The notes under the pieces are model-generated. The model saw only the letters and a list, made by a program, of their open reading frames with translations, did no database searches and was not told the origin of the DNA. Shown here in pieces: positions 1 through 12,535 of a DNA stretch of 64,000 nt; the stretch's first letter is position 1, and the number at the start of each line of letters is the position of its first letter. The stretch is taken from NCBI RefSeq assembly GCF_905475395.1, contig NC_058340.1, positions 73,634,181 to 73,698,180 on the forward strand, written 5' to 3'. A program made the translations under genes and the position numbers. This DNA comes from Chrysoperla carnea (lineage: Eukaryota; Arthropoda; Insecta; Neuroptera; Chrysopidae).

Positions 1-1780
1 ATTTAAAATCGTTTTTTTTTTCTGTTCGTACGTGATAAAATACGTTTAAAAAAATACTCAAACGGAAATTTTTCTAAAACAAATATAATTTTCGAAACCA
101 CACACATATTTTCAAATTACACAAAATATGAATGAAGGGAAGTGAAAAAAAAAACAAAAAGCGGTCCATACCATTTCCCACTTCAACTTTCGAAATGATT
201 TCTATATGTTTCTCTGTGTATACACAAACAAATACAAAAACATACATTTCTATATAGAAAATGTCGACAGCGAATTGATTAATTTATTTACATCCTTTTA
301 CATTGGTAGTTTTGCGGGTGTAATATGTATAGGGAGAGCTTTTTACAGAGTGCTTCAACACGGATTGAGTATGTTTTGGTAGTAAGCACCAAAATATTTA
401 CTCCAGCTTGATGTTTGAAGCTTGTCAGGTGACCAGTTCATTCAAATCGACGTTACTTCTTTGTCATTTTTGCTAGTTTACATATTACATTAATTATTCC
501 CTACAGTATTGTAAGAAAGTTTTGGTTTATTGCACGGTACATACATATAAACCAAATACATGCTTTGTAGTCAAATAATGTGTAATTTTTAGCTTTACAA
601 TACCACGCAACTATAAAAATATATAATATGTTGTGTGCAAGTGATGTTTATAAATTTGATAATATAGATATCGCTCTTCAATCACCAATAGGTACTCTAA
701 CTATAACTTCGATTAAATTAAAATTTTGTTTTTATATCATCGACAACCTTATATTTTTATGGTATTATTATAAACTACAAGATTGTCTAAATATTTTAAA
801 CAGTTTTTTATCACACTCTCTAGATTTTTTGATATAGAAATATCCAATTGAAAAAAATAATCTATATGATTCATCATTTTTTCAGCCAACTGAACGATAA
901 AATAATAATAAAAAGCTCGATGACCTAGGAATTTTTTGTGATTTTTGAAAATTTGTTAAACAAAAAATGTATTTATAAAGTTTTATTGAAATCCCTAATA
1001 TTATTATTTCCTTGCATATCTCTTTAAATTTTGGTTCACACAGTACATGTCCTTTTTTTTTCAACACACATACTCTATAGCTCACTTACTCCACAAATTC
1101 AGAAAAACCACATATAACGTACAAATCCAGTTTACATTCTCGAATAAGTATTATATTCTTTTTGCCATCCATATATACACATATATAAATAAATATGTGT
1201 CTGTTTTAGAGTCTAAAACTTTGATTTAACTGTTTTCACCAATTTGTTGGTTATATATTTGAATTATCAAATTATATCTTTGTGAAATGGTTACTACTAC
1301 TACCAACTAACTTCACATTACACATCTACCATTCACTCTAAAATAAAGATCTATGGTAGTCGTATCTATACTCTTAGTTACCCACAAGTTTCTCCTCTTT
1401 CTATTCGAACACACTAGTAGCTAGTGTTGTTACTCCAAACCCGACCGACTAGAAAAGCTTTTAGATTTATTTATTTTACTTTTATATTTGTCGTTTTTAT
1501 GTTGTCGTTCTGTGTGTTTGGTGTTGTTTGGTTACTGTGTGACGACTGTCTTTTGTTTGTTAATTTTTTTTTTTGTGTTTGGTTGGTAGTTGCACACGGT
1601 GTAATTTTTGTCGAATCGAAAAGTGCTGCTAAAATAGGCTTTTGTCCACTTAGAATAAATCGATTGGATAAAAATTTCTAATGATTAATCATGATATTTA
1701 GATTTAAAAAGAATAAGGATTAGTATTATTTAAAAAAAATGACAGCATGTGACAGCAAACATCAATCAGATGTATTGTGA
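1..1780. other. AT-rich stretch without a recognisable gene
   Basis: No open frame here has a recognisable domain, signal peptide or convincing splice context; the longest (1424-1681) is low-complexity, Phe/Val/Leu-rich and starts with TTG. The segment around 1,500-1,640 is GT-rich and slightly less AT-rich than its surroundings. I see nothing I can name. Confidence 0.5.
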
Positions 1781-1960
1781 AAATATTACATCGACTTTTT
1801 TTACTTTATGACGTCATCAGAATCCAAAAAATTTAATATGGCTCTATCACATCCAAATTTTATCCAATTTTGATAAACCAAGTTGTGATCCAAATTAACC
1901 TAGCTTTAACAGTTTTCAAGAATGTGGAGCCCTGGTCCACTATCCATAGAAACTTATAAT
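1781..1960 (+). repeat. Fragment of TGACGTCA-bearing satellite-like family
   Basis: This is a partial monomer of the family seen at 5.9, 35.3, 40.7 and 43.3 kb. It has the TATGACGTCATCAGAATCC box with a perfect TGACGTCA at 1809-1816, then CTATCACATCCAAATTTTAT, then TTTTGATAAACCAAG. The family continues into the 137-bp tandem repeat that begins at 1885. Confidence 0.75.
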
Positions 1961-2284
1961 TTAATTTGTCTTCTAGGTAAAAAATGAATGTTTAGTATTA
2001 TTCTGTATACTTTGCAAATTTGTGATCCAAATTAACCTAGCTTTAACAGTTTTCAAGAATGTGGAGCCCTGGTCCACTATCCATAGAAACTTATAATTTA
2101 ATTTGTCTTCTAGGTAAAAAATGAATGTTTAGTATTATTCTGTATACTTTGCAAATTTGTGATCCAAATTAACCTAGCTTTAACAGTTTTCAAGAATGTG
2201 GAGCCCTGGTCCACTATCCATAGAAACTTATAATTTAATTTGTCTTCTAGGTAAAAAATGAATGTTTAGTATTATTCTGTATAC
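1885..2284 (+). repeat. 137-bp tandem repeat, about 3 apparently identical copies
   Basis: Copies begin at 1885, 2022 and 2159 at GTGATCCAAATTAACC and look identical by eye; the third stops after TTCTGTATAC. Each unit joins part of the dispersed family (GATCCAAATTAACCTAGC and AGAATGTGGAGCCCTGGTCC) to a segment seen nowhere else in the window (CTATCCATAGAAACTTATAA to TTCTGTATACTTTGC). The lack of divergence points to recent amplification, or to an assembly error. Confidence 0.9.
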
Positions 2285-3275
2285 TCGTAAAAAAATTCAC
2301 CCTGTTCTCCAATATGACAACTTGAGAAAAAATACACTGTGTAAGTCTTGAAGACAGTTTTTTAATACATCATACATTAAAAATGAGTAGTTTTGTAGTA
2401 AAAATGTTATATATTATTATTGTTTTAGTACGCCACTGCAGTGCAAGCAGTTGTTATTGCGATTTCTTTGTTCAACTTTTTGAAAGCTGGATACAGACAA
2501 GTTAATTAGCTTAATTTGTATTTACTTTGTTTATAATATAAATAAAAATATTATTATTTTTAATAAATTTTATGTTTTAAAAACGGATTCAAAATTTGGA
2601 ATACACAATGGAACACATAGAAATTATGTTTAAACGGAGAAAGAATTTTTTGCGAATCAGCAACAAGCTTCTGAAATTCGGGCTTTTCGACCTTTCTTGT
2701 AAGAATTCGAATCAAATCTTCAAAATTACTCGTCCAATTGTCAAAGGAGGCCAGTTTGTGTATTTTTTGGATCAAAATGACTATAAACGGAAAAAAATAA
2801 AAATTTCGATTCAAATAAAACTAAAATAGAATTCGAGTTGATTCTATATATGAATATAATTTTCTATACAAGACTGACATTTATATTAGTAGGTTGGTAG
2901 GGTAGGTACATTCATAGTAATATACTCTATTTGAATATATGATGCAAAGGGGCTTTATTTAATTAATATACATGTCTGGTCTGATGACTTAAATCTCTGA
3001 CTGTCACACATTTTAGTGTTGAAATTAATTAATAAAATCAGTTAAGTGTGAACTAAATTCATACTATACTCTCTATATGTATAAATGTTTTATGATATGT
3101 ATACAGAAAGCATCATAAGCGGGTGTACACTGATCTAAAATAAATGTGTCTTTAATATTATTAGTCTAGTATTTTGAATCTATCAATTTGTAATCTATTC
3201 GAAAAATTGGAACATATGGATTTTCAACTCATGTAGGGTAAATTACTTCTACTAAATTGTTCTTTATTCTCGTAG

Positions 3276-3311
3276 GATCCGTACTTCATCGAATCAGAAG
3301 TGCGTTAAGAT
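3276..3311 (+). other. Candidate 36-nt microexon
   Basis: A strong acceptor (TTGTTCTTTATTCTCGTAG) is followed by 36 nt and a near-consensus donor (GTGAGTAC). The segment is open in two frames and closed by TAA in the third. It would have to be an internal exon of a plus-strand gene whose other exons I cannot see. It is short enough to be chance. Confidence 0.25.
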
Positions 3312-3394
3312 GTGAGTACTTTTGCCTTTCGACTTTAAACTTGATAGTATACTCTAAGCGTGCGATTAGTAAATTTGACGTATGTAGTCAATAA

Positions 3395-3807
3395 CTAACT
3401 ATTTGTCTTTGAATGAAGAATCGTGCGGAAAGAGAAAACTATTCCTGCATCTGTAAAGAAAAACATCGTATTCCACATCATTCGCGCTTCTACTTTAATA
3501 TCTCGTGTTAAATGGATAATTTTCCGCACTAGTTTTATAATATTGTAATGAGTTTGGTACCGTGAGTGGCTGTGAAGGTCGTTTCTGGAAGAATTCAATT
3601 AAGTTTTCTAAGGTAGCTGCGTGAATAACAAAAATAGAACATGGTTTCAAGGGAAACAACAAATATGAAAATGTATTCTTCGGATGCTGAGAAAATAACC
3701 GGACAGTTCAAATAAGACAGTTCTTTACGGACAGTCAATGTGGAAGGTTGATACAAAAGTGCAATAGAAACAGTTGTTGTTGAATTATTGATAAATATAT
3801 TTGGCAA
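3395..3807 (-). other. Possible gene or repeat remnant related to 61,494-61,745
   Basis: On the minus strand this segment is less AT-rich than its surroundings and contains two consecutive open frames, with hydrophobic stretches such as EEYIFIFVVSLETMFYFCYS. It aligns by eye with minus-strand 61,494-61,745 (shared GTTATTTTC...CCTTGAAACCATGT-type stretches). This could be a degraded membrane-protein exon or an old dispersed repeat; no family is recognised. Confidence 0.25.
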
Positions 3808-5699
3808 GCAAAATTTTACATGGACTTTTTTTAGAACAATTAATATACCCTTGTATTAAACATTAAAGTATAACAAAGTTTTTAAAGAAATCCCCCAGTG
3901 GTGTTTTATTGATTTAAATATTGGTTTATGAGTGTCATTACCGTAAAAATCCATTCAGCCATGTTTAGATATTTTATTATTTAATAGAACCAACAATGCA
4001 TGATACAATAATCAGCAACTTATCATAAATAAACAAACACTTTTTATAACTGTACATCCACTAACGCCACACTCTGTACCTACATGTGTATATTTATATT
4101 GTACTCTAAGTATATCTACATGGTCAATCAGAGCAGTTGTACGGAACAATATAAACATGTATAAAAGTCAAATTTTGATTTATCTATTAATTATGCAAAA
4201 TCGATTGACATTTAAAGTGGAAAAATTAATTAAGGTTATTTTTAAGAGGAAAGTATGGAAAATGGTTCAAATGTAGTTCAACTGAGAGACAATTCCTGAA
4301 ATAAGTATTCTATCGACTTTTGAAAAATTAGTTTAAGGTAGTTGCCGTGCTAAAATATTGTCAAAACGTTTTGGATTATATTATTTGGATTTTAGCACAC
4401 TTCTGCTTCACACACACAATACTACAGCTGTATACAATGCATACTCAACTATAGTTGTTTCTGTTACAATACACAAAACTCTACTACAGTCGTTACTGTT
4501 CAACTCGCTTGAAGATTTTTTTCATAAGTTGTTTAAGCTGAAAATTTCAGTTTTTTTTATAAAATTGAATAACTTGTTAAAAAACCCTACCTCTTCAATA
4601 ATCACGGTGTGCTAACGATTTGATCTTGAATTAAGTGTTTGGGCAATTGCCCAAATATGTAAATTTTTAGAATTAGTAGCACTGTATGAATGATAAAATA
4701 ACTTACTGGCGTATGTATGTTTCGGTGACCAATTTACAGTTTCGATATGAAGGTGAAATAAAGGGAAAAAGCATACCTTAAGGAACTGAAATCAAATCCC
4801 GGTTGATGAAGGCTGCCACTGTTGCTTCTGCCCACATCCATGAAATACACACACTATTGTTTTAAAAACGTAGTTAATTTCAAAATGAAAATCGAAATAT
4901 TGATTTGAATCGTACACTTTTATGAAAAGAAATTATAAATGAAAAATAACGTACCAACTTATGCAGAACCCAAAAACAAGTGTTAATTTACATTTAAAAA
5001 AAAAACTAAATTGAAAATTAGCATTGATCCGAACACGACATAAGAAAAAGCCAGCACAAAAACAGGACAGAACATGAAAACCGGTAACACGTATTTTTTA
5101 CGGTTGTTAATTGTATAAACATGTTACCAACCTTAAATGATCGATCTGTCAAAAAGATAAAGTGTGCGTTCAACAATTTCGTGTTAGAACCAAGTAAGAA
5201 CGGCCTAAACCATTAAGTGTATCTCAAGGTCAAGACGGTCATTCGACTTCACTTCTGACACCATGCCCAAATATCCTAAAGTTGCTCTCAAAATAACAAC
5301 TTCATTGACTATCGAACCCAATATTTTCAACGTCAGTGCTATGTGATAATATTATTATAAAAGTACCTATATATGTTAATTTAACGAAAATTCAAAGATT
5401 ATAATGAGTTTTAACATAAAGCCTTTAATAGAATTTACCGCGAAACGAGTACTTTTGAAAATATCTCAATAAAATAATAGTTGACATATTTTGCTTCGGA
5501 ATGCTGAAACGAACAGAATTTCTAAGTATGCTCAAAGTTATATTCAAGAAAGACATATTATAATATTTTGAAGGTATAATATGTCTAGTGAGTTAGTTAC
5601 CTAAGCAATAAACCTTCAATATAGTTAACCGAATATGTACGATGTACTTTTTGTATACCTACACGTACAATGTACCGGGTGGCACATTTAACGCTTCAT

Positions 5700-5785
5700 T
5701 CTGAAAAACGAGGTCCGTAACTAAGGCGTGGTATAGGAGGCAGTCGCCACCGACGCATAAGAAATAGAGGCGCAAAACAAACCGA
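5700..5785 (-). repeat. Dispersed repeat, GC-rich core, inverted copy of 41,620-41,697
   Basis: On the minus strand this reads TTTTGCGCCTCTATTTCTTA...GCCTCCTATACCACGCCTTAGTTAC. It closely matches plus-strand 41,624-41,697. The two copies are in opposite orientation about 36 kb apart and both lie near the TGACGTCA satellite family. Confidence 0.6.
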
Positions 5786-5859
5786 ATGTTTTATACGTAA
5801 ACCAAGAAGTTAGTAAAGAATCATGTAAAAGCCGCTCATTAAGTTACATAAAATCATAA

Positions 5860-6420
5860 TGTTAAAAAATTCGATTTTTTTGATAACACAGGCAAATTTG
5901 ATCTGATCTGATTGGATTTTTTTTTTGAAATCCACTAATTTTGGATCATTCTTTTTAGCTGTGATGTCAATTTTTCGCTAGCTTTATTCCGGAATCAAGA
6001 CTCCGAATTCTTGAAACCTATTAGAGCTGAGTAAACTTTGATTTAGTAGAATTTAGTAGAATTACATACCTGGTTTATCAAAATTGGATAAAATTTGGAT
6101 GTGATAGAGCAAAATTAAATTTTTTGGATTCTGATGACGTCATCAAGTTTAAAAATTCGATTTTTTTTATAACACCGGCAAATTTGATCTGATCTAATTG
6201 GAATCTTTTTGAAACCCACTAATTTTGGGTCATTCTTTTGAGCTGTGATGTCAATTTTTCGCTAGCTATCACTAATATGCTTAATTTCGGGACCAGGACT
6301 CCACATTCTTGAAACCTATTAGAGCTAGGTTAATTTTGATAGTAAATTTGAAAATTATGACCCAAATTTAGTAGGATTACATACTTGGTTTATCAAATTT
6401 GTATAAATTGGTAATAAAAT
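5860..6420 (-). repeat. TGACGTCA satellite-like family, about two monomers
   Basis: Two consecutive minus-oriented monomers start near 5868 and 6153, each with AATTCGATTTTTT..ATAACAC.GGCAAATTTGATC. They also share CATTCTTTT.AGCTGTGATGTC and TTTCGCTAGCT. A perfect TGACGTCA lies at 6135-6142. The spacing of about 285 bp fits the monomer size seen elsewhere in the window. Confidence 0.8.
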
Positions 6421-9400
6421 TCAATCAATCAAATCTATATAATTTACCTGCTTATAAAGGGCATTCATGAAAATGCATATACACGATTTGAAGATGACCG
6501 AAGTTGACTATTTGCTACGATTTCACAATAAATGATTGCAACACCTACCAAATTTGCTTTAAATAACCAAAGGTAAGCGAAATTTCATGAACTCTTTCTA
6601 GTGTAAGGATATATACGATTTTCATTTGTTTTTCATCTTATTATATATTTTATGTCAGATGGTGGTGACACTCTATTTAAGTAATATAAATTTATTTTCG
6701 TCTCTAGTTTTGAGAAATTGATTTATTTAAAACCTAATAAATCACATTAGGTATGTTATAACAGAGCTACTTGTTTCTATGTACCAAAAACATAGACAAA
6801 ACAACAAATATGTCAAACAAAGATTTAAATCCCGTATTTCATATAACAGAAATAATTGATAATACATAGAATTCGACATTTTCGACATATTAAATTTATT
6901 TATTGAGAATAATACTATTTTGTTACATAAGTATAACTTGGTCATTCGAAACAAAAGTTTTTTAAATTGACATGTGTATTTATAATGCATATATACACTT
7001 TTTGAGTCACCTTTCAGTTTTTGGAATTAAACTTCTTATCGCGTACTGGGCGGGACCCCAAAAAACGACCGAATTTTTTTTAACACTTTATCATTCTGAG
7101 AAGAAGGACCTGGTCTTGTGATTGGAGTGCCCACTCCTCGTCAGGAAATCTTATTTATCTAACCATTGTAGCTAAATTGATATATTTTTTAAGTGATATA
7201 AGAAAATATATCGCTTTTGATAAACAAATTTTATAATCACCATTTACATATTCTATCATTCGACATATTTTCATGTTTTTAATAAAAAACGAAGTAAAAG
7301 TATAGGAAACAATGACAGTTTTTAACAACTGATAAAATTATTTTTTATGTAATCAACACGAGAAAACTTTTTACATACCTACTACAACAAATATTGTAGA
7401 AAATGATTTGAACTTTTAAAATTATATTTTTCCAAATAGTTAATGTACCAAAAAATTTTAATTTTAAAATGAGTTTTGTGCAAAAGTATTTTTATATTAA
7501 AAATTATTTGATTATTGTTATCAGTAAAATACAAATCGAATTTAATTTGATTTTCTTCATATCACTCCCATATGTATTATTTCATGTTTATAGTGTTCCA
7601 AGAAGTTTACATTAAACTTGAAACAAATGTAAAAATTTTGTATAGAAATCAAAATAACCAAGCATGTTTAATCGCAGAATGGAAAGCCAGATTTTCGTCT
7701 CAATGTATTAAGGGTCATTAAAGTCCGAGAGTTGCGAGAAAAGTTCAGAATCGCTCCAAAATATGAGCTTACTCTGGGTTATAACACAACTGGAAACCAC
7801 CCAAATGAATAAAAATTTTAGAAAATAGGGTAAAAAAAATTTTCGCTGATTTAGATAAAAATTCTTTTCTAAAATAATGTTTGCCCAGAAAGTACAAAAA
7901 TCGGGTAGTTATATATCAGACATTGAGTGAAATCATACACAAGAAATGATACCCTGTATCAATTTCCTTCGATATCCCAATTAAAAGCTAGAAAATAGAC
8001 TATCGTGGGAACTATGGAAGTGAAAAAATAATGTTAATCGGTATGATATTTCTGAAAAGTTTCAAATAATAATTTTAATTAAAATCATCATCGTATTAAT
8101 AATAATAATAATGACTCACCAGTACCAGTAGAAGTACTGGGTGAGGCAGAAAAGTTTACGATTTTGAAAATTCTGTAAATATTCAACAAAATTGATTATA
8201 CTTCCGAAGTCTGAATTCCGATATACCACCGCTGAGGCAAATCTCTCCCTGCTTGTCCAAACCAGTAGGGACTGCACCCCAGGAGGGGTGAGGATATCCT
8301 TCTTCTAACTTCGGAATCTTGAAAACGGCCCTAAAAACCCCTGAGTATACTTTTTTGGTTCATTTATTTCCATTTACACAAGTATACTATTTGGCAACAG
8401 CGGGGCGAATTGCCCAGGAGAGAGGGAGTATATTGAAGTTCAGACTTCGGAATAGTAATCATCAACACCGAAAATCCTCTAGTATACGTTTCTGGTCCAT
8501 TTCGTTGAATATTTTCAAAATTTCAAAATTATCACAGATCACTTCAAAAATGGATTCTAATAATGGACCTATTTAGCCCATAGCGCCTTCCTGAATATTG
8601 AATATTGAAAATGACACAACTATAAAGAAGATAAGTTGAGAAGAAGTCAATTTCTAAAAATTGATTGGTATTTGTTTTACAGCGTTTTCGAAATTACACA
8701 CTTCTCTGCACCATACTGTACACAAGCTGTACACAAGAACAAGAACGTAGTAATATAGCTTTATTATAATAAAGTTGAACTTTGAAAATAAAACGATATA
8801 AACGCTGACAAACAAACATTTAAAACAAACCTAAGAAGAAGTATAACGAACAAACATTGTACACTACGGACGATCATCAAGTTAAGTGAAGTCATAGGTC
8901 CATTCAGTCAGACTGCCATCCAATCCACCCCACGCTCTACCAACGTACGTACGTACATACACAAAGAATAATATCTCGTCCATTCACTAAACTAGCTTGC
9001 TCGTAACATCAATTAATATGGAATTATCTTAACTCTTAACTGGCATCGTTGTTTCTTTATTGTCTGTCAGAATAGTATCTTCTGACGATACGAAAGATAG
9101 AAATGTTTTCGGGAGAATATTTTAACTCTGCTGATTTTTTACTTCTTTATTGAGGGGAGTGAAAAGCGAAGGGGGATGAACCAATTAACGCTGGATGTGC
9201 ACTTTTAAACTGACTGAATTTCTACCTGGGAAATAAAATTACATTATTTAGTTTTAAAACTCATGCCTAAATCACTCTCAAGTGCCAGGCTCAATTGGCA
9301 TATTTTTAAGACCAATATCCTCCGAAAGCTGACGATTTTTGAAAAAATGATTTCAATGAAAAATTTTAGTTTTTTTTCAGGATCAACTTTCTAATTTAAA

Positions 9401-11530
9401 GTGTTATTCTATCTCTTACCGTTTAGGATCTTAATTTGCCTATTAAAAAAACCCGAACAACTAGGTCCAATCTCATATCAGAACATGATGTCCCTCATAA
9501 AACCCTACAACTTTTGTTTAAGTTATTTTTGTGTTTGGTTAGCTACAAAACGAGCTATTAGTCATTAAAGATTAAAATGACTCACCCTGTATACAAGGTG
9601 TAAAAAATATCCAAAGTTCAGCTATCTTGAAATCCCATTTTTCGTGACTCACTCTTATGTCATTGATTTGGTTCGATTGTCCTTAACTGCGCTTCGATTG
9701 ATTGTTCTTGCTCGAATATGGTGTACTAATTTACCTTAACATCTTAAAGAGAAATCGAAAGCTCTGATCCCATAAAGCAAGTGGATGACATGTTATTTTA
9801 GGGTTAATAGTATGACTAAGTGTATTTTACATATTTGGAAGCAAAGCAAAGCAAAGCAACGTACTTACTTAGTTTACAATGATAACAAAAGCCCTCACTT
9901 CTCAAATACAAGTCGTATTATATCTAAAGCTTTTAGAATTGATATATTCATTCATTGTATGTAAAGTTCTATAAATTCTGGTTTAAGTGTATATGTATAA
10001 TGTTTGTTTCATAGATGTGCGTTGGAAACCTAGATATCTAGTCGAAAAAATCAACCACAATAAGGCACTGAAGGCACCCGTTAGATTATGTTTTTTTTTT
10101 TTTGGAGATATATAAAGTAACCTGCCCAAGCCCATAAACCAGAGTTGATTGGCCACTCGGAATAGAAAATTTGGCGAGTTATTGACCGATTGCGGCTACA
10201 TCAGCGAAATTGTATTCAAATAAAAATGGCATAAATTATCTTTCCAATTAAATTAATTTCAAAAAACACCTTCTATATAATTCATTATGATGCTATAAGG
10301 GCAATTGAAACGTGTACTTGCTATTTAAGTTTTCGTATACACATCTGTGGTTCATGTAATATTGTATACATAGAACTACTTGAAGATATGAATTAGAACA
10401 ATCTAGGAAATGATATATAGATGACGAAATTATTGTTTAAAATGGAGTCAGTTGTTCTACGAATAAATACAGAATGTTTCGTAGAAATTTAAACTTCACT
10501 TTTCAACAGTATTTTTGAGCTTCGAAAAAAAACATTACTCTTTACCATTTATGTAAAATTCTAGAACAAAATTTAAATAAACAGGAGAAATTTAAAAAAT
10601 TTAAAAAAAAACCCCGACAAATTTTTCGGTTACGGAACCCTAAACTTCTACTTAAAACATTGAAACATATCTATGAACACTGTGCATTAGGTTATCGTTA
10701 CCTTAAAGCCTTTTCCAAACTAAGCTAATTTTGAAGATCATCGCCAATTGTTTGAAACTCTAAACTCACACTTGAAACACAGCTAAGACCACTCTCCATT
10801 AAATCATCTTTCAAACTAAACAAAAAAAATCAAAATCGGTTCATCCATTAAGGCGCTACGAAGCAATATGAAAGGCCCTTGTTTCTTATTGAAGATTGAT
10901 TTTTTACTGAAGAAATTATTTTGAAACTCATTGTATAAACAAATTAGTTATTGTTCCTAAAAGCGTTCTTAGTTTTCTATAACATGAAATTAGAATATGT
11001 ATATGAGTGTATGATACCCTAAAATGAAAACTATAACGACACAGGAATACATCAAAATCCGGTGAAGAATTCGTGTGGAGAATTCCTTCGTTTAACCATT
11101 ATCCGGTATAAAATCTATTTTCTTCGAGTATGTGTGTGTACACATTTACCATAACAATTTCAAAAAAAAAAATCAGATAATATGTTAAATAAAAGTTAAA
11201 AATTATTTTGTATTTTTGGTTTTAAGTTCTTTGATTTTTTGAAATAATAATTTTTAAATCTTAAATTTTTTTGGTTGTATTGAGAGTCCAACTGTAAAGT
11301 TCCCGTTTACAAGATAAGCGATTAATGCGCGGTTACGAGTCAGAAACAGCCGGAAAACTACTAAATCTTTAATATTTATAATCGTTATAATCTTTCAAAA
11401 GCAAAATTAATGTGGTTTGGCTGCCACGTGACTAGTCAACTAGACAATTTACATGACGTGAATGTAGGAAAATGTTAAAAATTAACTTAAGCTAGGCAAT
11501 TTGTATGACTTAAATGTAATAAAATACTCT
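6421..11530. other. Gene-poor stretch with simple repeats
   Basis: I see no supported gene. Simple repeats include (ATA)n near 8096-8113, ACGT repeats at 8943-8956 and (GCAAA)n at 9841-9859. A short GC-richer island lies around 8,220-8,310. Near 10,600 and 10,840 the phrases TTTTTCGGTTACGGAACCC and AAAATCGGTTCATCCATTAA resemble worn fragments of common insect transposons. Confidence 0.5.
8155..8530. repeat. Nested direct and inverted repeats around a GC island
   Basis: ACTTCCGAAGTCTGAATTCC near 8,200 recurs inverted as GAAGTTCAGACTTCGGAAT near 8,437. GAGTATAC..TTTTTGGTTCATTT (about 8,342) recurs directly as TAGTATACGTTTCTGGTCCATTT (about 8,480). ACTTCGGAAT occurs at both about 8,311 and 8,446. 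The arrangement suggests a decayed foldback or nested element. Confidence 0.4.
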
Positions 11531-11717
11531 AAAAATATCGAAAAACCTAACTTTTTTTTAATGTTTTCTTTTTGGCAAGTGCCTTGAGGTGATGCTTTTT
11601 TCCATAAACAGAGTCTGTGATTTTCTTCATGATGAAACCTTTTTTGAAACGCATTCGCCGATTAATTTTTGTACAATTAACATTATTGCGAGTTTTTCCA
11701 TAAGGTACTATGTTAAT

Positions 11718-12046
11718 AAAAAAAACTTTTAACAAAAAGAAAACCGACTTCAAAAGAAAATATTTTCCAAACAAATTAATATGCACTAAAAAGTAAAAAA
11801 ATAACGATAATATAATGCAGTTAAAATTATTGTTTTTTTTTTTTTTGGAGTCGGTGTCAGCCAAAGAAACAGCTCTGACAGAACAGTTTGCTACATTAGC
11901 TTGACTGACACCGACTCCAAAAAAAACAATAATTTTTACTACATTATATCATCGTTATCTTTTTACTTTTTAGTGCATATTAATTTATTTGGAAAAGATT
12001 TTCTTTTGAAGTCGGTTTTCTTCTTGTTAAAAGTTTTTTTTTTTTT
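11718..12046. repeat. Long inverted repeat (foldback), arms about 140 bp
   Basis: The left arm (11,718 to about 11,862) and right arm (about 11,903-12,046) are near-perfect reverse complements. They include AACTTTTAACAA.AAGAAAAC with GTTTTCTTCTTGTTAAAAGT, and GGAGTCGGTGTCAG with CTGACACCGACTCC. A spacer of about 40 nt contains AACAGCTCTGACAGAACAG. A single strand could fold into a long hairpin. Confidence 0.85.
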
Positions 12047-12097
12047 TCGTGATTTTTAGTGAATCTGAAGTACACTAACTTATTTTTCACTAAAAAA

Positions 12098-12430
12098 GAA
12101 TCATCGAAGTCGGTTGACGTGATATTGAGTTATTCGTCCTCTTGTCGTACATAATGAATGCAAATTAAAGACTTTTATGGTTATCTCATGAATGGCGTTG
12201 TCAGAACTAGACCACAATGAAATGGGACCACACGGGAAGCACCAGCTTTCAAATAAATAAAGAATCATCGAAATCGGTTGACGTGATATTGAGTTATTCG
12301 TCCTCTTGTCGTGCATAATGAATGCAAATTTAAGTTTATGGTTTTCTTTTGGATGGCGTTGTCAGAACTAGACCAAAATAAAATGGGACCACACGCGAAG
12401 CACCAGCTTTCAAATAGATAAAGAATCATC
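12098..12430 (+). repeat. Two direct copies, about 165 bp each
   Basis: Each copy begins AGAATCATCGAA(G/A)TCGGTTG, continues through GACGTGATATTGAGTTATTC and GGCGTTGTCAGAACTAGACC, and ends AAGCACCAGCTTTCAAATA. The second copy differs by scattered substitutions and short indels, so the duplication is not new. Confidence 0.85.
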
Positions 12431-12535
12431 AAAATCGGTTCACCCAGTCAAAAGTTCTGAGGTAACAAACAAAAAAAAAAATACAGTCGAATTGAGAACC
12501 TCCTTTTTTTTGGTTTGAAGTCACAATTTTAAAAT

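Larger units (their letters stand above)
2290..5690. other. Intergenic or intronic stretch, no clear gene
   Basis: AT-rich DNA without a convincing coding region. It contains a short exon-like segment (3276-3311) and a less AT-rich stretch at 3395-3807 whose minus strand is related to 61,494-61,745. Several open frames of 60-85 codons look like chance frames. Confidence 0.5.
11531..12535. mobile_element. Composite repeat with foldback and duplicated segment
   Basis: This region holds a large inverted repeat (11,718-12,046), a duplicated segment of about 165 bp (12,098-12,430) and an A-rich tail followed by ATACAGTCGAATTGAGAACC at about 12,481. Several parts carry GAAGTCGGTT or GGAGTCGGTGTCAG, wording widespread in insect transposable-element ends. 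The open frame 11,864-11,547 (minus) is an accident of these repeats. The class of element is uncertain. Confidence 0.6.
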
